A program made the translations under genes and the position numbers. Under the pieces are notes generated by a model, which had not been told where the DNA came from, did no database searches, and was given only the letters and a program-made list of their open reading frames with translations. Positions 16,617-24,163 of a stretch of 47,798 nucleotides of DNA are shown here, piece after piece; the stretch's first letter is position 1; each line of letters opens with the position of its first letter. This DNA comes from Elusimicrobiota bacterium (GTDB lineage Bacteria > Elusimicrobiota > Elusimicrobia > UBA1565 > UBA9628). The DNA lies in contig JACPOW010000009.1 of the NCBI GenBank assembly GCA_016191335.1, forward strand, positions 1 to 47,798. Direction: 5' to 3'.

Positions 16617-19203
16617 GCAACGCCGCGACCTGCGCGCCGACGCCGAGACCTACGCCCACCGGGCGATCACCGCGTGGCTCCCGCTCCTGTACCTGCTGAT
16701 CTCCTCGCTGTTCTTCCTGCGCACCTACGACTCGGCCCAGGTGAAGATCTCGATGATGCAGATGGGCGGCCTCGGCCTGCTGACGATGTGGCTCGCGCGG
16801 TTGGCCGTCGCCGGCAAGCACGCTCTCAATAAAGAGGACCTGGTCTGCCTGTCGCCGTTCCTCGCCTACCTCTTCTGGGGCGTGTTCTCCTACCTGAAGG
16901 CGCCGTACCACATGTCGAGCACGGACTTCTTCCTGCGCCACATGTTCTACATGATCGTCGCCCTGATCACGATCTACGAGTTCGACGAGGCCGCCATCGC
17001 CCGCCTCTTCAAGGTCCTGATCTGGACCGCCTGGATCGCGATCGGCTACGGGACCCTCCAGTTCGTGGACACCGCCGCCTTCCCGCCCGGCGTGGGCAAG
17101 GGCATCGACCCGTTCGTCTGGCGCGGCGCGTTCAGCGACCGCGTGTTCTCCACCTACGGCAACCCGAACTTCTACGGCGATTTCCTCGTCATCATGTTCC
17201 CGATCCTCGTCACCCAGTGGTTCAAGACGCGGCGCTGGAGCCTGATCCTCCTGATCGCGATGCTCCTGCTCAACCTCGTCAAGACGGGCACGAAGGGCGC
17301 GTGGCTCGGCTTCGCGATGGTCTGCTTCATCTTCGGCGTGATCGCCCTGGTCTTCTTCCCCGAGCAGAGCAGGCCCTACCGCAAGCGCCTGCTCGGCCTC
17401 GTCGGCGCTTTGGTGCTGGGCTTCGTGGGCTACACGGCCAAGGACTTGAGCGGCCGCGTCGTCTCGATCAACTTCCGCCTCTTCACCTGGGAGGCCACCT
17501 GGGAGATGATCCGCACCAACCCGTGGACGGGCACGGGCATCGGCTCCTTCCCGCCGATCTACCCCGCCTTCCGCCGCCCCGCGATCTTCCACATCGAGGG
17601 CAAGCACAACACCGAGACCGACCACGCCGAGAACGAGTACCTGGAGCAGTTCTTCGACAACGGCATCCTCGGCTTCGGCATCTTCATCTGGCTCGTCTAC
17701 AGCACCCTCGTCGTCGGCTTCCGCTCGCTCGGCCAGCTGACCACCACGGCCATGCTCAAGGACGGCCGCCCGCCGCCCCGCGCCCTGGACCTGATCGGCG
17801 TGATCGTCTCCTTCATGGGAATGCTCGGGCACAACTGCTTCGACGTGAGCCTGCGCTTCGTCTCCTCGGGCGTCTACCTGGGCCTGCTCTCGGGCCTCAT
17901 CGTCAATGTCGCCCGCGGCAAGGCCCTGTACGAGCTCCACGCCCGAGAGGCCGACGCCCCGGCCCTCCCCGGCGAGGGGGCGTCCGCCTGGAAGACCCTC
18001 TCCGAGATGCTGATCTGGCCGCTGCGCCTGGCCGCCGCCGGCGGCGTGGTCTATTACGCCTTCTTCAAGGGCTGGTCCCAGCTGCGCCAGGTCCCGTTCG
18101 GCGGGATGTTCGGCGAGTTCTGCATGCTCCAGGGCCCGCTGTCGCGCGTCCCCGGCGGCGGCGAGCTGCTGCAGTGGTGGATCGCCTGGTCGGTCTTCGC
18201 GGGCTGCATGCTCTGGCTCGGCTGGAAGATGATCCGCCTGTGCCTGCTCTCGGAGAACCCCGTCGTGCCGCTGCTCGTCCTCGCGATGCTCGCTCCCCTG
18301 TACCAGTTCTGGGGCTACTTCAAGGCCGACATCCACCACAACGTGGCCATTTACTTTTCAAAAGAACGGCAGTGGGAGCCCGCCGTCGGGAATTACCTCA
18401 TCGTCAACAAATTGAATCCCGACTTCGTCATGTCGAAATATTTTTTGGGCAACGTCTTCAACGACCGCTTCAACATGACCAAGGCGTATCTCCCCAACTG
18501 GGGGGACACCGACAACGTCCCGCGCGACGACTACGAGCGCGCGATGTACTGGTACGAGGAGGTGCGCAAGCTCGCCCCGAACTACGTCCAGATGCACCAC
18601 CAGATCGGCAACCTGCACCTGCGCCGCGCCGAGTGGGCGACCAACAACGGCCGCCCCGAGGAAGCCCAGAAGTACCTGGACATGGCGATGGTCCGCTTCA
18701 AGCTCTACTACCAGATCGACCCGGTCTTCGCGCCGAACTACTACCGCATGGCGCAGATCCACATGATCCGCAAGCAGTTCGACCTCGCCGTGAAGGCCTA
18801 CCAGGCCTACATCGACGCGCTGCGCTGCTCGGTGGACCCGTCCCTGCTCGAGAAGCCCTGGCTGCGAAACACCATCCTCTCCTACCAGAACTACGAGCAG
18901 CTCGACGGCCAGTGGACCCACCGACACGTCGGCGCGGTCAACCGCATGCGCGAGTCCGCCGAGGCCTACACGAGCATGGCCAACGCCCTGTTCATGGACA
19001 ACCGCTTCCCCGAGGCCGAGCAGGCCTACCGCACCGCCCTGTCCTACGACACGAACTTCGACATGGCCAAGAAGAACCTCGAGGTCACCTACCGGCGCGC
19101 TCAGGCCGAGGGCCGCCTGAAGCCGGCACCGGTGGCTCCCGGCACGAAGATCGTCCCCGGCCTGCCGGTCCCGACGGGCTGGATCGTCGTCCCGAAGAAG
19201 TAG
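16609..19203 (+). CDS. O-antigen ligase/polymerase-like membrane protein with C-terminal TPR domain
   Basis: 864 residues. The first ~590 hold about a dozen hydrophobic helices. The Wzy_C/WaaL signature is present: WEMIRTNPWTGTGIGSFPP, then an extracytoplasmic loop with HIEGKHNTETDHAENEYLEQ and FFDNGILGFGIFIWL. Residues ~600-840 form TPR-like repeats (ERAMYWYEEVRKLAPNYVQM, DLAVKAYQAYIDAL, FPEAEQAYRTALSYD) that would lie outside the cytoplasm. It would polymerise or ligate the operon's glycan onto a lipid or protein acceptor; TPR fusions are also known for bactoprenol-linked O-glycosylation ligases. The last gene of the operon; TAGAAT at 16594-16599 could be an internal promoter. Confidence 0.85.
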   Translation: MAEQRRDLRADAETYAHRAITAWLPLLYLLISSLFFLRTYDSAQVKISMMQMGGLGLLTMWLARLAVAGKHALNKEDLVCLSPFLAYLFWGVFSYLKAPYHMSSTDFFLRHMFYMIVALITIYEFDEAAIARLFKVLIWTAWIAIGYGTLQFVDTAAFPPGVGKGIDPFVWRGAFSDRVFSTYGNPNFYGDFLVIMFPILVTQWFKTRRWSLILLIAMLLLNLVKTGTKGAWLGFAMVCFIFGVIALVFFPEQSRPYRKRLLGLVGALVLGFVGYTAKDLSGRVVSINFRLFTWEATWEMIRTNPWTGTGIGSFPPIYPAFRRPAIFHIEGKHNTETDHAENEYLEQFFDNGILGFGIFIWLVYSTLVVGFRSLGQLTTTAMLKDGRPPPRALDLIGVIVSFMGMLGHNCFDVSLRFVSSGVYLGLLSGLIVNVARGKALYELHAREADAPALPGEGASAWKTLSEMLIWPLRLAAAGGVVYYAFFKGWSQLRQVPFGGMFGEFCMLQGPLSRVPGGGELLQWWIAWSVFAGCMLWLGWKMIRLCLLSENPVVPLLVLAMLAPLYQFWGYFKADIHHNVAIYFSKERQWEPAVGNYLIVNKLNPDFVMSKYFLGNVFNDRFNMTKAYLPNWGDTDNVPRDDYERAMYWYEEVRKLAPNYVQMHHQIGNLHLRRAEWATNNGRPEEAQKYLDMAMVRFKLYYQIDPVFAPNYYRMAQIHMIRKQFDLAVKAYQAYIDALRCSVDPSLLEKPWLRNTILSYQNYEQLDGQWTHRHVGAVNRMRESAEAYTSMANALFMDNRFPEAEQAYRTALSYDTNFDMAKKNLEVTYRRAQAEGRLKPAPVAPGTKIVPGLPVPTGWIVVPKK

Positions 19204-19217
19204 CTCCCGGCGCGGTT

Positions 19218-19241
19218 CGGACTGTTTCCGGAAACAGTCCG
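19218..19241. terminator. 24-bp perfect palindrome between convergent genes
   Basis: CGGACTGTTTCC joined directly to GGAAACAGTCCG, with no mismatch, 15 bp after the ligase stop and 12 bp before the stop of the opposing GT2. The position suggests a bidirectional terminator. There is no T-tract, and the perfect symmetry would also suit a protein site or repeat. Confidence 0.5.
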
Positions 19242-19252
19242 ATTTCCCGGTC

Positions 19253-20275
19253 TTAGGCGGCTTTCTTCGCGCGCAGGCGCGCGTTCTCGGCGTCGATCAG
19301 GGGGTCGATCAGGGCGTACACCGACCGCTCCTCCGCGCTCGCCAGCGCCCGGCTGTGGCGCGCGATGAGCCAGGCCTTGCGCGCCTCCTTGGCCAGCGAC
19401 AGCAGCGGGGAGGGGACCATGGTCGCCCGGTAGACGGGCATGGACTTGGCCTCGTCGCCGAGCTCCTTGAGCATGAACTCCCGGGCCTTCTCGGGCTGGA
19501 GGTTCTTGACGAGGTAGGAGGCGATCTCGCGGACGATCTTGCGCTTCTCGGCCTCGAGGATGTCGGGCGGCGTGCCGCCGGCTACGAGCGCGGCCATGCC
19601 CTCGGGGTACTCCTCGAGCCACTTGTGCGTGACCTGCCCCTCGTGGATTCGGCGGATGGCCAGGCGCTCGTAGATCACGCCGACTTCGACGCCGTCGGCG
19701 AGCATGCGCGCGTACAATTCATTATCCAGGATGATCATGTCCGAGCGATAATGGCCGTACTTCTTGTAGAGGGCGCGGGGAATGGCGAGGTTCGTCGTGA
19801 GGTAGGGCAGGAATTCCTCGCCCACGGCGTAATGGCCGGGCACCTTGCCCTCCTCGATCTTCATGCCGGGAGGGAAGGCGGTGCCGATAAGGCGATCGTA
19901 CCGGTGCAGCCAGCCGTCGGAGAACACGAAGCCGGCCTTGGGGCGCGCTTTGAAGAAGTCGGCGAACTTCTGGAGCCGGTCGAGCGTCCAGAAATCGTCC
20001 GAGTCGATGTTCGTGATCCAGGTGCCGGCGGCCATCTCGAGCGCCATGTTGCGGCAGGCCATGTTGCCGATGTTCTTGGGCACCCGCGTGTACTTGAAGC
20101 GCGGGTCCTTCGTCCATTCCTTGATCATCTCCGGCGTCTCGTCCACCGACCCGTCGTCGACGATCAGGACCTCGTAGTCGCCGAAGGTCTGGCCGACGAC
20201 GGTGGCCAGGGCCCCGGGCAGCATGTGGGCCCGGTTGTAGGTGGGCAGGACGATGGAGAAGAGCGGCTCGCTCAC
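19253..20275 (-). CDS. Glycosyltransferase family 2
   Basis: 340 residues from ATG 20275. The GT2 motifs are FSIVLPTYNRAHMLPGALAT, DYEVLIVDDGSVDETPEM and WITNIDSDDFWTLDRLQ, with the DxD-type metal site in SDD. HRYDRLIGTAFPPG and IRRIHEGQVTHKWLE lie in the acceptor half. The ATG overlaps the glutathione peroxidase stop by 4 bp, an unexpected pairing. It faces the polysaccharide operon tail to tail and may add to the same glycan, which is inference. Confidence 0.87.
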   Translation of the reverse strand: MSEPLFSIVLPTYNRAHMLPGALATVVGQTFGDYEVLIVDDGSVDETPEMIKEWTKDPRFKYTRVPKNIGNMACRNMALEMAAGTWITNIDSDDFWTLDRLQKFADFFKARPKAGFVFSDGWLHRYDRLIGTAFPPGMKIEEGKVPGHYAVGEEFLPYLTTNLAIPRALYKKYGHYRSDMIILDNELYARMLADGVEVGVIYERLAIRRIHEGQVTHKWLEEYPEGMAALVAGGTPPDILEAEKRKIVREIASYLVKNLQPEKAREFMLKELGDEAKSMPVYRATMVPSPLLSLAKEARKAWLIARHSRALASAEERSVYALIDPLIDAENARLRAKKAA

Positions 20276-20862
20276 GCCAGCAGGGCCTCGATCTTGGAGG
20301 CGATCTCCTTGCCGACGGGGTTGGCGTCGGGGCCGAAGCGGGCGACGACGGTCCCGTCCTTATCGACGAGGAATTTTGAGAAGTTCCAGGGGATGTCGCC
20401 GTTGAAGCCCGACTCCGTCGTCAGGTACTTGTACAGCGGGTGGATGGACGGCCCCTTCACGCTGATCTTCGAGTAGAGGTCGAAGGAGAGCGCGAACTTG
20501 GTCATGCAGAAGCTCTTGATGTCGGCGTCGGTGCCGGGCTCCTGCGCGCCGAACTCGTTGGCGGGGAAGGCGGCGATGCGCAGGCCCTTGTCCTTGTACT
20601 TCTTGTACAGCGCCTCGAGGTCCGTGTATTGCGGGGTGAAGCCGCACAGCGACGCGGTGTTGACGATGAGCAGGGGGTGGCCCTTGTACTTCGAGAGCTT
20701 CGCGGGCTTGCCGTCGATGGTGTTCATCTCGAACTCGTAGACGCGGCCCTTGGTCTTGTCGGCTTGCATCGGGTTCACCTCGTTCTTCCTGGTCAAGGCG
20801 GCGCCCGCGGCGAACGCCGCCTCGGTCAGCCCCAGCTTGGCCTTGCGAAGGATGTCCTTCAT
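20272..20862 (-). CDS. Glutathione peroxidase-family (thioredoxin-dependent) thiol peroxidase
   Basis: 196 residues. Active site NTASLCGFTPQYTDLEALY: peroxidatic Cys73 (a Cys, not Sec), Gln78, and Trp159 in DIPWNFSKFLVD. Cys119 in KSFCMTKFALSFDLYSKI sits where thioredoxin-type GPx enzymes carry the resolving Cys, so thioredoxin is the likely reductant. It reduces hydrogen or lipid peroxides. The first ~30 residues (Ala-rich, one basic patch) extend beyond the usual start; Met32 could be the true start of a shorter form. However, TAGAAT lies 6 nt before the ATG at 20862, which supports the long form as a leaderless mRNA. Confidence 0.9.
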   Translation of the reverse strand: MKDILRKAKLGLTEAAFAAGAALTRKNEVNPMQADKTKGRVYEFEMNTIDGKPAKLSKYKGHPLLIVNTASLCGFTPQYTDLEALYKKYKDKGLRIAAFPANEFGAQEPGTDADIKSFCMTKFALSFDLYSKISVKGPSIHPLYKYLTTESGFNGDIPWNFSKFLVDKDGTVVARFGPDANPVGKEIASKIEALLA

Positions 20863-20868
20863 TATCTG

Positions 20869-20874
20869 ATTCTA
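20869..20874 (-). promoter_or_regulatory. -10 box of the glutathione peroxidase/GT2 pair
   Basis: TAGAAT on the minus strand, 6 nt before the ATG at 20862. Transcription should start at or next to the A of the ATG. The -35 region would fall on the GGGG end of the 29-bp repeat at 20895; no -35 consensus is seen. Confidence 0.5.
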
Positions 20875-20894
20875 CCTTTCGTATGCGGGGATTA

Positions 20895-20923
20895 GGGGTC
20901 AGGCACGCAAATTCGTTGAATTC
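20895..20923 (+). repeat. 29-bp inverted repeat, left arm (cargo-bearing palindromic element)
   Basis: GGGGTCAGGCACGCAAATTC continuing to 20923 (..GTTGAATTC). Its exact reverse complement lies at 22139-22167. With one mismatch the match extends inward to 34 bp (20895-20928 against 22134-22167). It supplies the stop codon and last residues of the GmhB-like gene. The outward-facing GGGGTC end matches the short palindromes at 33320 and 39598. Confidence 0.85.
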
Positions 20924-21459
20924 TTTTCGACGATCCAGCGGGCCGCGGCCAGGATGTCGCGGCGGACGGCCGTGGGTCTCGCCTTGTAGGCCTTGTCCTT
21001 GCCGCCGTTGCCGGTCCGCACGAGGACCGAGGCGCAGCCGGCCCGCCGGGCGCACTCGATGTCCGAGGTCTTGTCGCCGATCACGAAGGAGCCCTTCAGG
21101 TCGAGGCCGAACCTCTTCCTGGCGGCCAGGAGCATGCCCGTCCCGGGCTTGCGCCAGGAGTGGCCGCTGTCGGGGCCGTGAGGCGAGTAGTAGATCGCGT
21201 CCCAGCGCGCCCCGGCCTTGGCCAGGCGGCGCTTCAGCTCGGCGTGGATCCTCCGCACGGCCGCCTCGGTGAAGTAGCCGCGGGCGACGCCGGACTGGTT
21301 GGTGACGATGACGATCTTGAAGCCCGCCTCGCGCAGGAGCTTGAGCGCCCGGGGGGAGCCTTTGAAGACGGACAGGCCGTCGGTCGTGGCCAGATGGTCC
21401 GCGTCGCGGATGAGGACGCCGTCGCGGTCGATGAAGACGGCCTTGGGGCGGGGCTTCAC
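20899..21459 (-). CDS. HAD phosphatase, GmhB/HisB-N-like, lacking the zinc-loop cysteines
   Basis: 186 residues from GTG 21459. HAD motif I is VFIDRDGVLIRD (Asp11 nucleophile, Asp13), motif II IVTNQSGVARGYF, and the later motifs RKPGTGMLL and VIGDKTSDIECARRAG. This is the D-glycero-D-manno-heptose 1,7-bisphosphate 7-phosphatase group. GmhB normally binds zinc through Cys-x-His...Cys-x-Cys before RKP; here the loop is YYSPHGPDSGHSWRKP, with Ser, His and Trp where cysteines belong. It may have lost zinc or may act on another phosphosugar. Its last residues (NSTNLRA) and TGA are encoded by the 29-bp repeat. Substrate is uncertain. Confidence 0.82.
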   Translation of the reverse strand: MKPRPKAVFIDRDGVLIRDADHLATTDGLSVFKGSPRALKLLREAGFKIVIVTNQSGVARGYFTEAAVRRIHAELKRRLAKAGARWDAIYYSPHGPDSGHSWRKPGTGMLLAARKRFGLDLKGSFVIGDKTSDIECARRAGCASVLVRTGNGGKDKAYKARPTAVRRDILAAARWIVEKNSTNLRA

Positions 21460-21465
21460 CCCAGG

Positions 21466-21471
21466 ATTCTA
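21466..21471 (-). promoter_or_regulatory. -10 box of the GmhB-like gene
   Basis: TAGAAT on the minus strand, 6 nt before the GTG at 21459, placed in the 13-bp gap just after the stop codon of the secreted protein gene. It implies separate, leaderless transcription of the phosphatase gene although it follows another gene closely. Confidence 0.5.
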
Positions 21472-21472
21472 G

Positions 21473-22054
21473 CTATTTGGCGAGAGCGGCGGCCCAGTCG
21501 AGGACGCGGAGCCAGAGCCGCTGGAGGCGCTGGCGCGCGGTCAGGACGGCGGGCCGCACGCCGAGGTGCCGAAGGACGGCGCGCTGGACGGCGGGGGTGA
21601 CCGCGGCCGGGACCGAACCGGAACCGGCGAAGACGGATGTGCCGTCCGGTTGGAGCTGATAGGAATAGCCGCCGAGTTTGGTCCGATCCCGTCCCGGGGG
21701 CAAGGCGTCGCTGTGGCCGCGCACTCCCCAGGAGCCGAGTGAGAACGCGTTGAGCACGCGCGTCGTGCCCGTCTCGAAGATGCCGATCACGGGGCGGCCG
21801 TCGGTCTGGCTGACGGCCTTCAGCAGCTCGGGGGCGCCGAAGGCCCGCGTGTCGATGAGGCTCGAGCCCAGCTTCACGAACGGGGTTCCGGGGACCTCGA
21901 CCCAAGGCTTGAGCGGGCCCGCGCCGTCGAAGGACACCGCCGCCGCGCCGAGAGGCGAGGCCGCGGCCAAGGCGGCGGGAGCGGCGCGGACGGGGGCCTC
22001 GACGACGCCCGCGGAGGCGGGCGCGGCCAGCAAGAGGACGAGCCAAAGCTTCAC
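21473..22054 (-). CDS. Secreted protein of unknown function
   Basis: 193 residues from GTG 22054 with a signal peptide (VKLWLVLLLAAPASAGVV). The mature part has SFDGAGPLKPWVEVPGTPFV, GSSLIDTRAFGAPELLKA and RPVIGIFETGTTRVLNAFSL, then a Gly-rich stretch with KLGGYSYQLQPDGTSVFAGS. The C-terminal 40 residues look helical (RQRLQRLWLRVLDWAAALAK). I do not recognise a family. It lies with the GmhB-like gene between the inverted repeats. Confidence 0.65.
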   Translation of the reverse strand: MKLWLVLLLAAPASAGVVEAPVRAAPAALAAASPLGAAAVSFDGAGPLKPWVEVPGTPFVKLGSSLIDTRAFGAPELLKAVSQTDGRPVIGIFETGTTRVLNAFSLGSWGVRGHSDALPPGRDRTKLGGYSYQLQPDGTSVFAGSGSVPAAVTPAVQRAVLRHLGVRPAVLTARQRLQRLWLRVLDWAAALAK

Positions 22055-22060
22055 CGAGCC

Positions 22061-22066
22061 ATTATG
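22061..22066 (-). promoter_or_regulatory. -10 box of the secreted protein gene
   Basis: CATAAT on the minus strand, 6 nt before the GTG at 22054, the same spacing as at several other genes here. No -35 consensus is seen. Confidence 0.4.
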
Positions 22067-22138
22067 GCGGGATTCCCCTCGCGCCGTAAGGGTCGAAAGG
22101 CCCCGAAATCCCGGCCGGAAGGCCTGCGGGCCGGAAGA

Positions 22139-22167
22139 GAATTCAACGAATTTGCGTGCCTGACCCC
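22139..22167 (-). repeat. 29-bp inverted repeat, right arm
   Basis: The exact reverse complement of 20895-20923, ending GTGCCTGACCCC, 8 bp from the stop codon of the deacetylase gene. Between the two arms lie 1,215 bp holding two whole genes with their own promoters. The outer flanks show no target-site duplication. Confidence 0.85.
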
Positions 22168-22175
22168 CAAATCAA

Positions 22176-23162
22176 CTAGGACAGGCGGTGGCGGGCGGCT
22201 TGGAGGAGGTTGCGGCCGAGGCTGAAGGTCATGCGGAACTTCTCGAAGGAGTCGCGGTCGTCGGTGCCGAAGCGGCGCAGCGCGTAGGGGTCGGAGCCGG
22301 GGGTGGTGAAGCCGGCGACGGTGGTGAGGCCGCAGAGGTAGCCGGTCTCCTTGAGCAGGCGCGCGGAGTCGGCGCTGAAGTCGTCGAAGTCGCCGTTCGG
22401 GTAGCAGAACAGGTCGCAGCGGCGCTGGACGTTCTTCTCCACGAGGGCCTTGGACCGCGCGAGCTCGTCGCGCGCGGCCTCCGCGCCGTGGAGGGTGACG
22501 ATGGTGTGGGTGTGGGTGTGGCTGCCGATCTCCATCAGGCCGGAGTCGGCCATCTCCTTGGCCTGCGCCCAGGTCACGGGGCGGTAGTTCTCCGGGGCCG
22601 AGGCGTCGAGGACCAGCTTGCGGCCGAGCTCGGCCTCGACGGGCGCGATCAGGGCCTCGCGCGCGCCGGGGAGCAGGGACTTGGCGCGGCGCTGGAGGTC
22701 CTTGAGGCGCTCGCGGCGCGCGGCGGCGTCGCCGGGGGCGCCCGCGAAGGCGTGCTCGAGGCGGTCGGGCCACAGGGGGACGCGTTCGTCGACGAACTGG
22801 GTGGCGACGAACAAGGTCGAGGGAACGCCGGCCTCGCGCAGGACGGGGAAGCCCAGGGTGTACACCGACTCGTAGCCGTCGTCGATGGTCAGGGCGACCG
22901 CGTAGTCGGGCAAAGCCGGCCCGCCCGAGAGCGAGGCCGCGACCTGGCGCAAGGTCACGAGATGGCAGTTGTCCTTGAGGAAGGCGAGCTGACGGCGGAA
23001 GGTGGACTGCTGGAGACGGTTCCCTTGATAGTTGACGATCCCGTCGGAGGGGCGGTCGGTGAAGCCGTGATACATGAGAACCACGGCGCTCTTACGCCGC
23101 AGCCAGCGCACGGGCCGGTCGAGGCCCAGGGCGAGCGCCGCTTTCAGCAAGGTCGCTTTCAT
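22176..23162 (-). CDS. Polysaccharide deacetylase (NodB domain)
   Basis: 328 residues, ATG 23162, ATGA overlap with the GNAT gene. The NodB motifs are LTIDDGYESVYTLGFPVL (metal-binding and catalytic Asp) and MEIGSHTHTHT (metal His pair), then LFCYPNGDFDDFS and DPYALRRFGTDD. LMYHGFTDRPSDG near the N-terminus is typical of carbohydrate-esterase-4 proteins in exopolysaccharide clusters. It would remove N-acetyl groups from a glycan. No clear signal peptide: the N-terminus carries one hydrophobic stretch followed by basic residues, so it may be membrane-associated. Confidence 0.88.
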   Translation of the reverse strand: MKATLLKAALALGLDRPVRWLRRKSAVVLMYHGFTDRPSDGIVNYQGNRLQQSTFRRQLAFLKDNCHLVTLRQVAASLSGGPALPDYAVALTIDDGYESVYTLGFPVLREAGVPSTLFVATQFVDERVPLWPDRLEHAFAGAPGDAAARRERLKDLQRRAKSLLPGAREALIAPVEAELGRKLVLDASAPENYRPVTWAQAKEMADSGLMEIGSHTHTHTIVTLHGAEAARDELARSKALVEKNVQRRCDLFCYPNGDFDDFSADSARLLKETGYLCGLTTVAGFTTPGSDPYALRRFGTDDRDSFEKFRMTFSLGRNLLQAARHRLS

Positions 23163-24163
23163 GGGAACATGAGGTCGTGGTCGCTGTCGATGCCCTGCGT
23201 GGGCAGCGGCCCGGCCAGGGCGGCGGAGACCGCGGCGTCGTCGCTGTGCCAGGCGAAGCGGAGGGCGTGCCGTCGCGCGAAGAAAGGCGCGCAGGCGGCG
23301 AGCAGAGCGGGGTCGCTCGCCGCGGCCCAGGCGTCGTCGGCGCCTTGGTCGAGGGCCCAGCGCGCGAAGGCCCTCGCCAGGCCGGCGCGGGCGGCCGCGT
23401 CCCCGGGGCCGACGTGGAGCAGGTGCGCGCGCCGGCGGCCGCGGCTGGTGAACAGGCGGAACACGGCGTTGACGCCGCCGGCCGAGGCGAGGAGGTGCTC
23501 GTCTCGGCGCGGGTTCTCGAGCAGGCGCCACTTGAACCACTCCGCGTCGCGCACGACGCGCGTGCCGGTGGCGGAAGGGTCGTCGAGCCGTTCGGCGAGG
23601 CCGCCCGCGTCGAGGGGCAGGGGCCTGGTCTCGAGGGCCGGGGCGCCGGAGGAGCGCGCGCGCAGCCAGGCGCGCCAGGCGGGGCCGAGAAGGCGGCCCG
23701 CCGCGGAGCCCGCGGCGCCGAAGCGCGCCAGCGGGGCGGAGAGCTCGAGCGGCTGGGTCAGGACGCTCGCGTCGGAGCGCTCCTTCCAGCCGAACTTGCG
23801 GAAGACCTGGATCGAGCGCTCGTTGCAGAAGGTGACGCGGTCCGGGCACATCGCCATCCAGGCCTCGGTCAGAGCCTTGCCGTGGCCCTGGCCCTGGTAG
23901 TCCGGCAGGAGCGCGAAGTCGACGAACCACATCGCCGTCGCCTCGCGCCCGAGGCGGGAGACGGTGAACGGGATGACCCCGGCGTGGCCGACGACGCGCT
24001 CCTCGTCGACGAGGACGAGGGGCTCGATGCCGGGGAAGCGCCCGAGCCGGTACAGCCAGCGCCAGTGCTGGGAGAGGAGAGGCGCCCGCTCCGGGAAGGC
24101 GTCGCCATAGAACCGGCTCATCACGGAGCCGAGTATGGTCGACGCCTTCCGGATCTCGGGCAT
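23159..24163 (-). CDS. GNAT-family N-acetyltransferase
   Basis: 334 residues, ATG 24163 overlapping the transporter stop by one base. The N-terminal half is a GNAT domain: VVGHAGVIPFTVS, then FALLPDYQGQGHGKALTEA (the acetyl-CoA Q/RxxGxG/A loop) and ITFCNERS-like VTFCNERSIQVFRKFGWKE. The C-terminal half (DAEWFKWRLLENPRRDEHLL) resembles the second domain of sugar- or peptidoglycan-linked acyltransferases. It sits in the operon between a peptide transporter and a deacetylase. The acceptor is unknown. Confidence 0.8.
   Translation of the reverse strand: MPEIRKASTILGSVMSRFYGDAFPERAPLLSQHWRWLYRLGRFPGIEPLVLVDEERVVGHAGVIPFTVSRLGREATAMWFVDFALLPDYQGQGHGKALTEAWMAMCPDRVTFCNERSIQVFRKFGWKERSDASVLTQPLELSAPLARFGAAGSAAGRLLGPAWRAWLRARSSGAPALETRPLPLDAGGLAERLDDPSATGTRVVRDAEWFKWRLLENPRRDEHLLASAGGVNAVFRLFTSRGRRRAHLLHVGPGDAAARAGLARAFARWALDQGADDAWAAASDPALLAACAPFFARRHALRFAWHSDDAAVSAALAGPLPTQGIDSDHDLMFP

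Noticed and set aside
20272-20862. Selenocysteine in the glutathione peroxidase
   Set aside because: The active-site codon is TGC (Cys73), not TGA.
20895-22167. Classical IS element or composite transposon
   Set aside because: No transposase gene lies between or beside the arms, and the outer flanks (GGGATTA and CAAATCA) show no target-site duplication.
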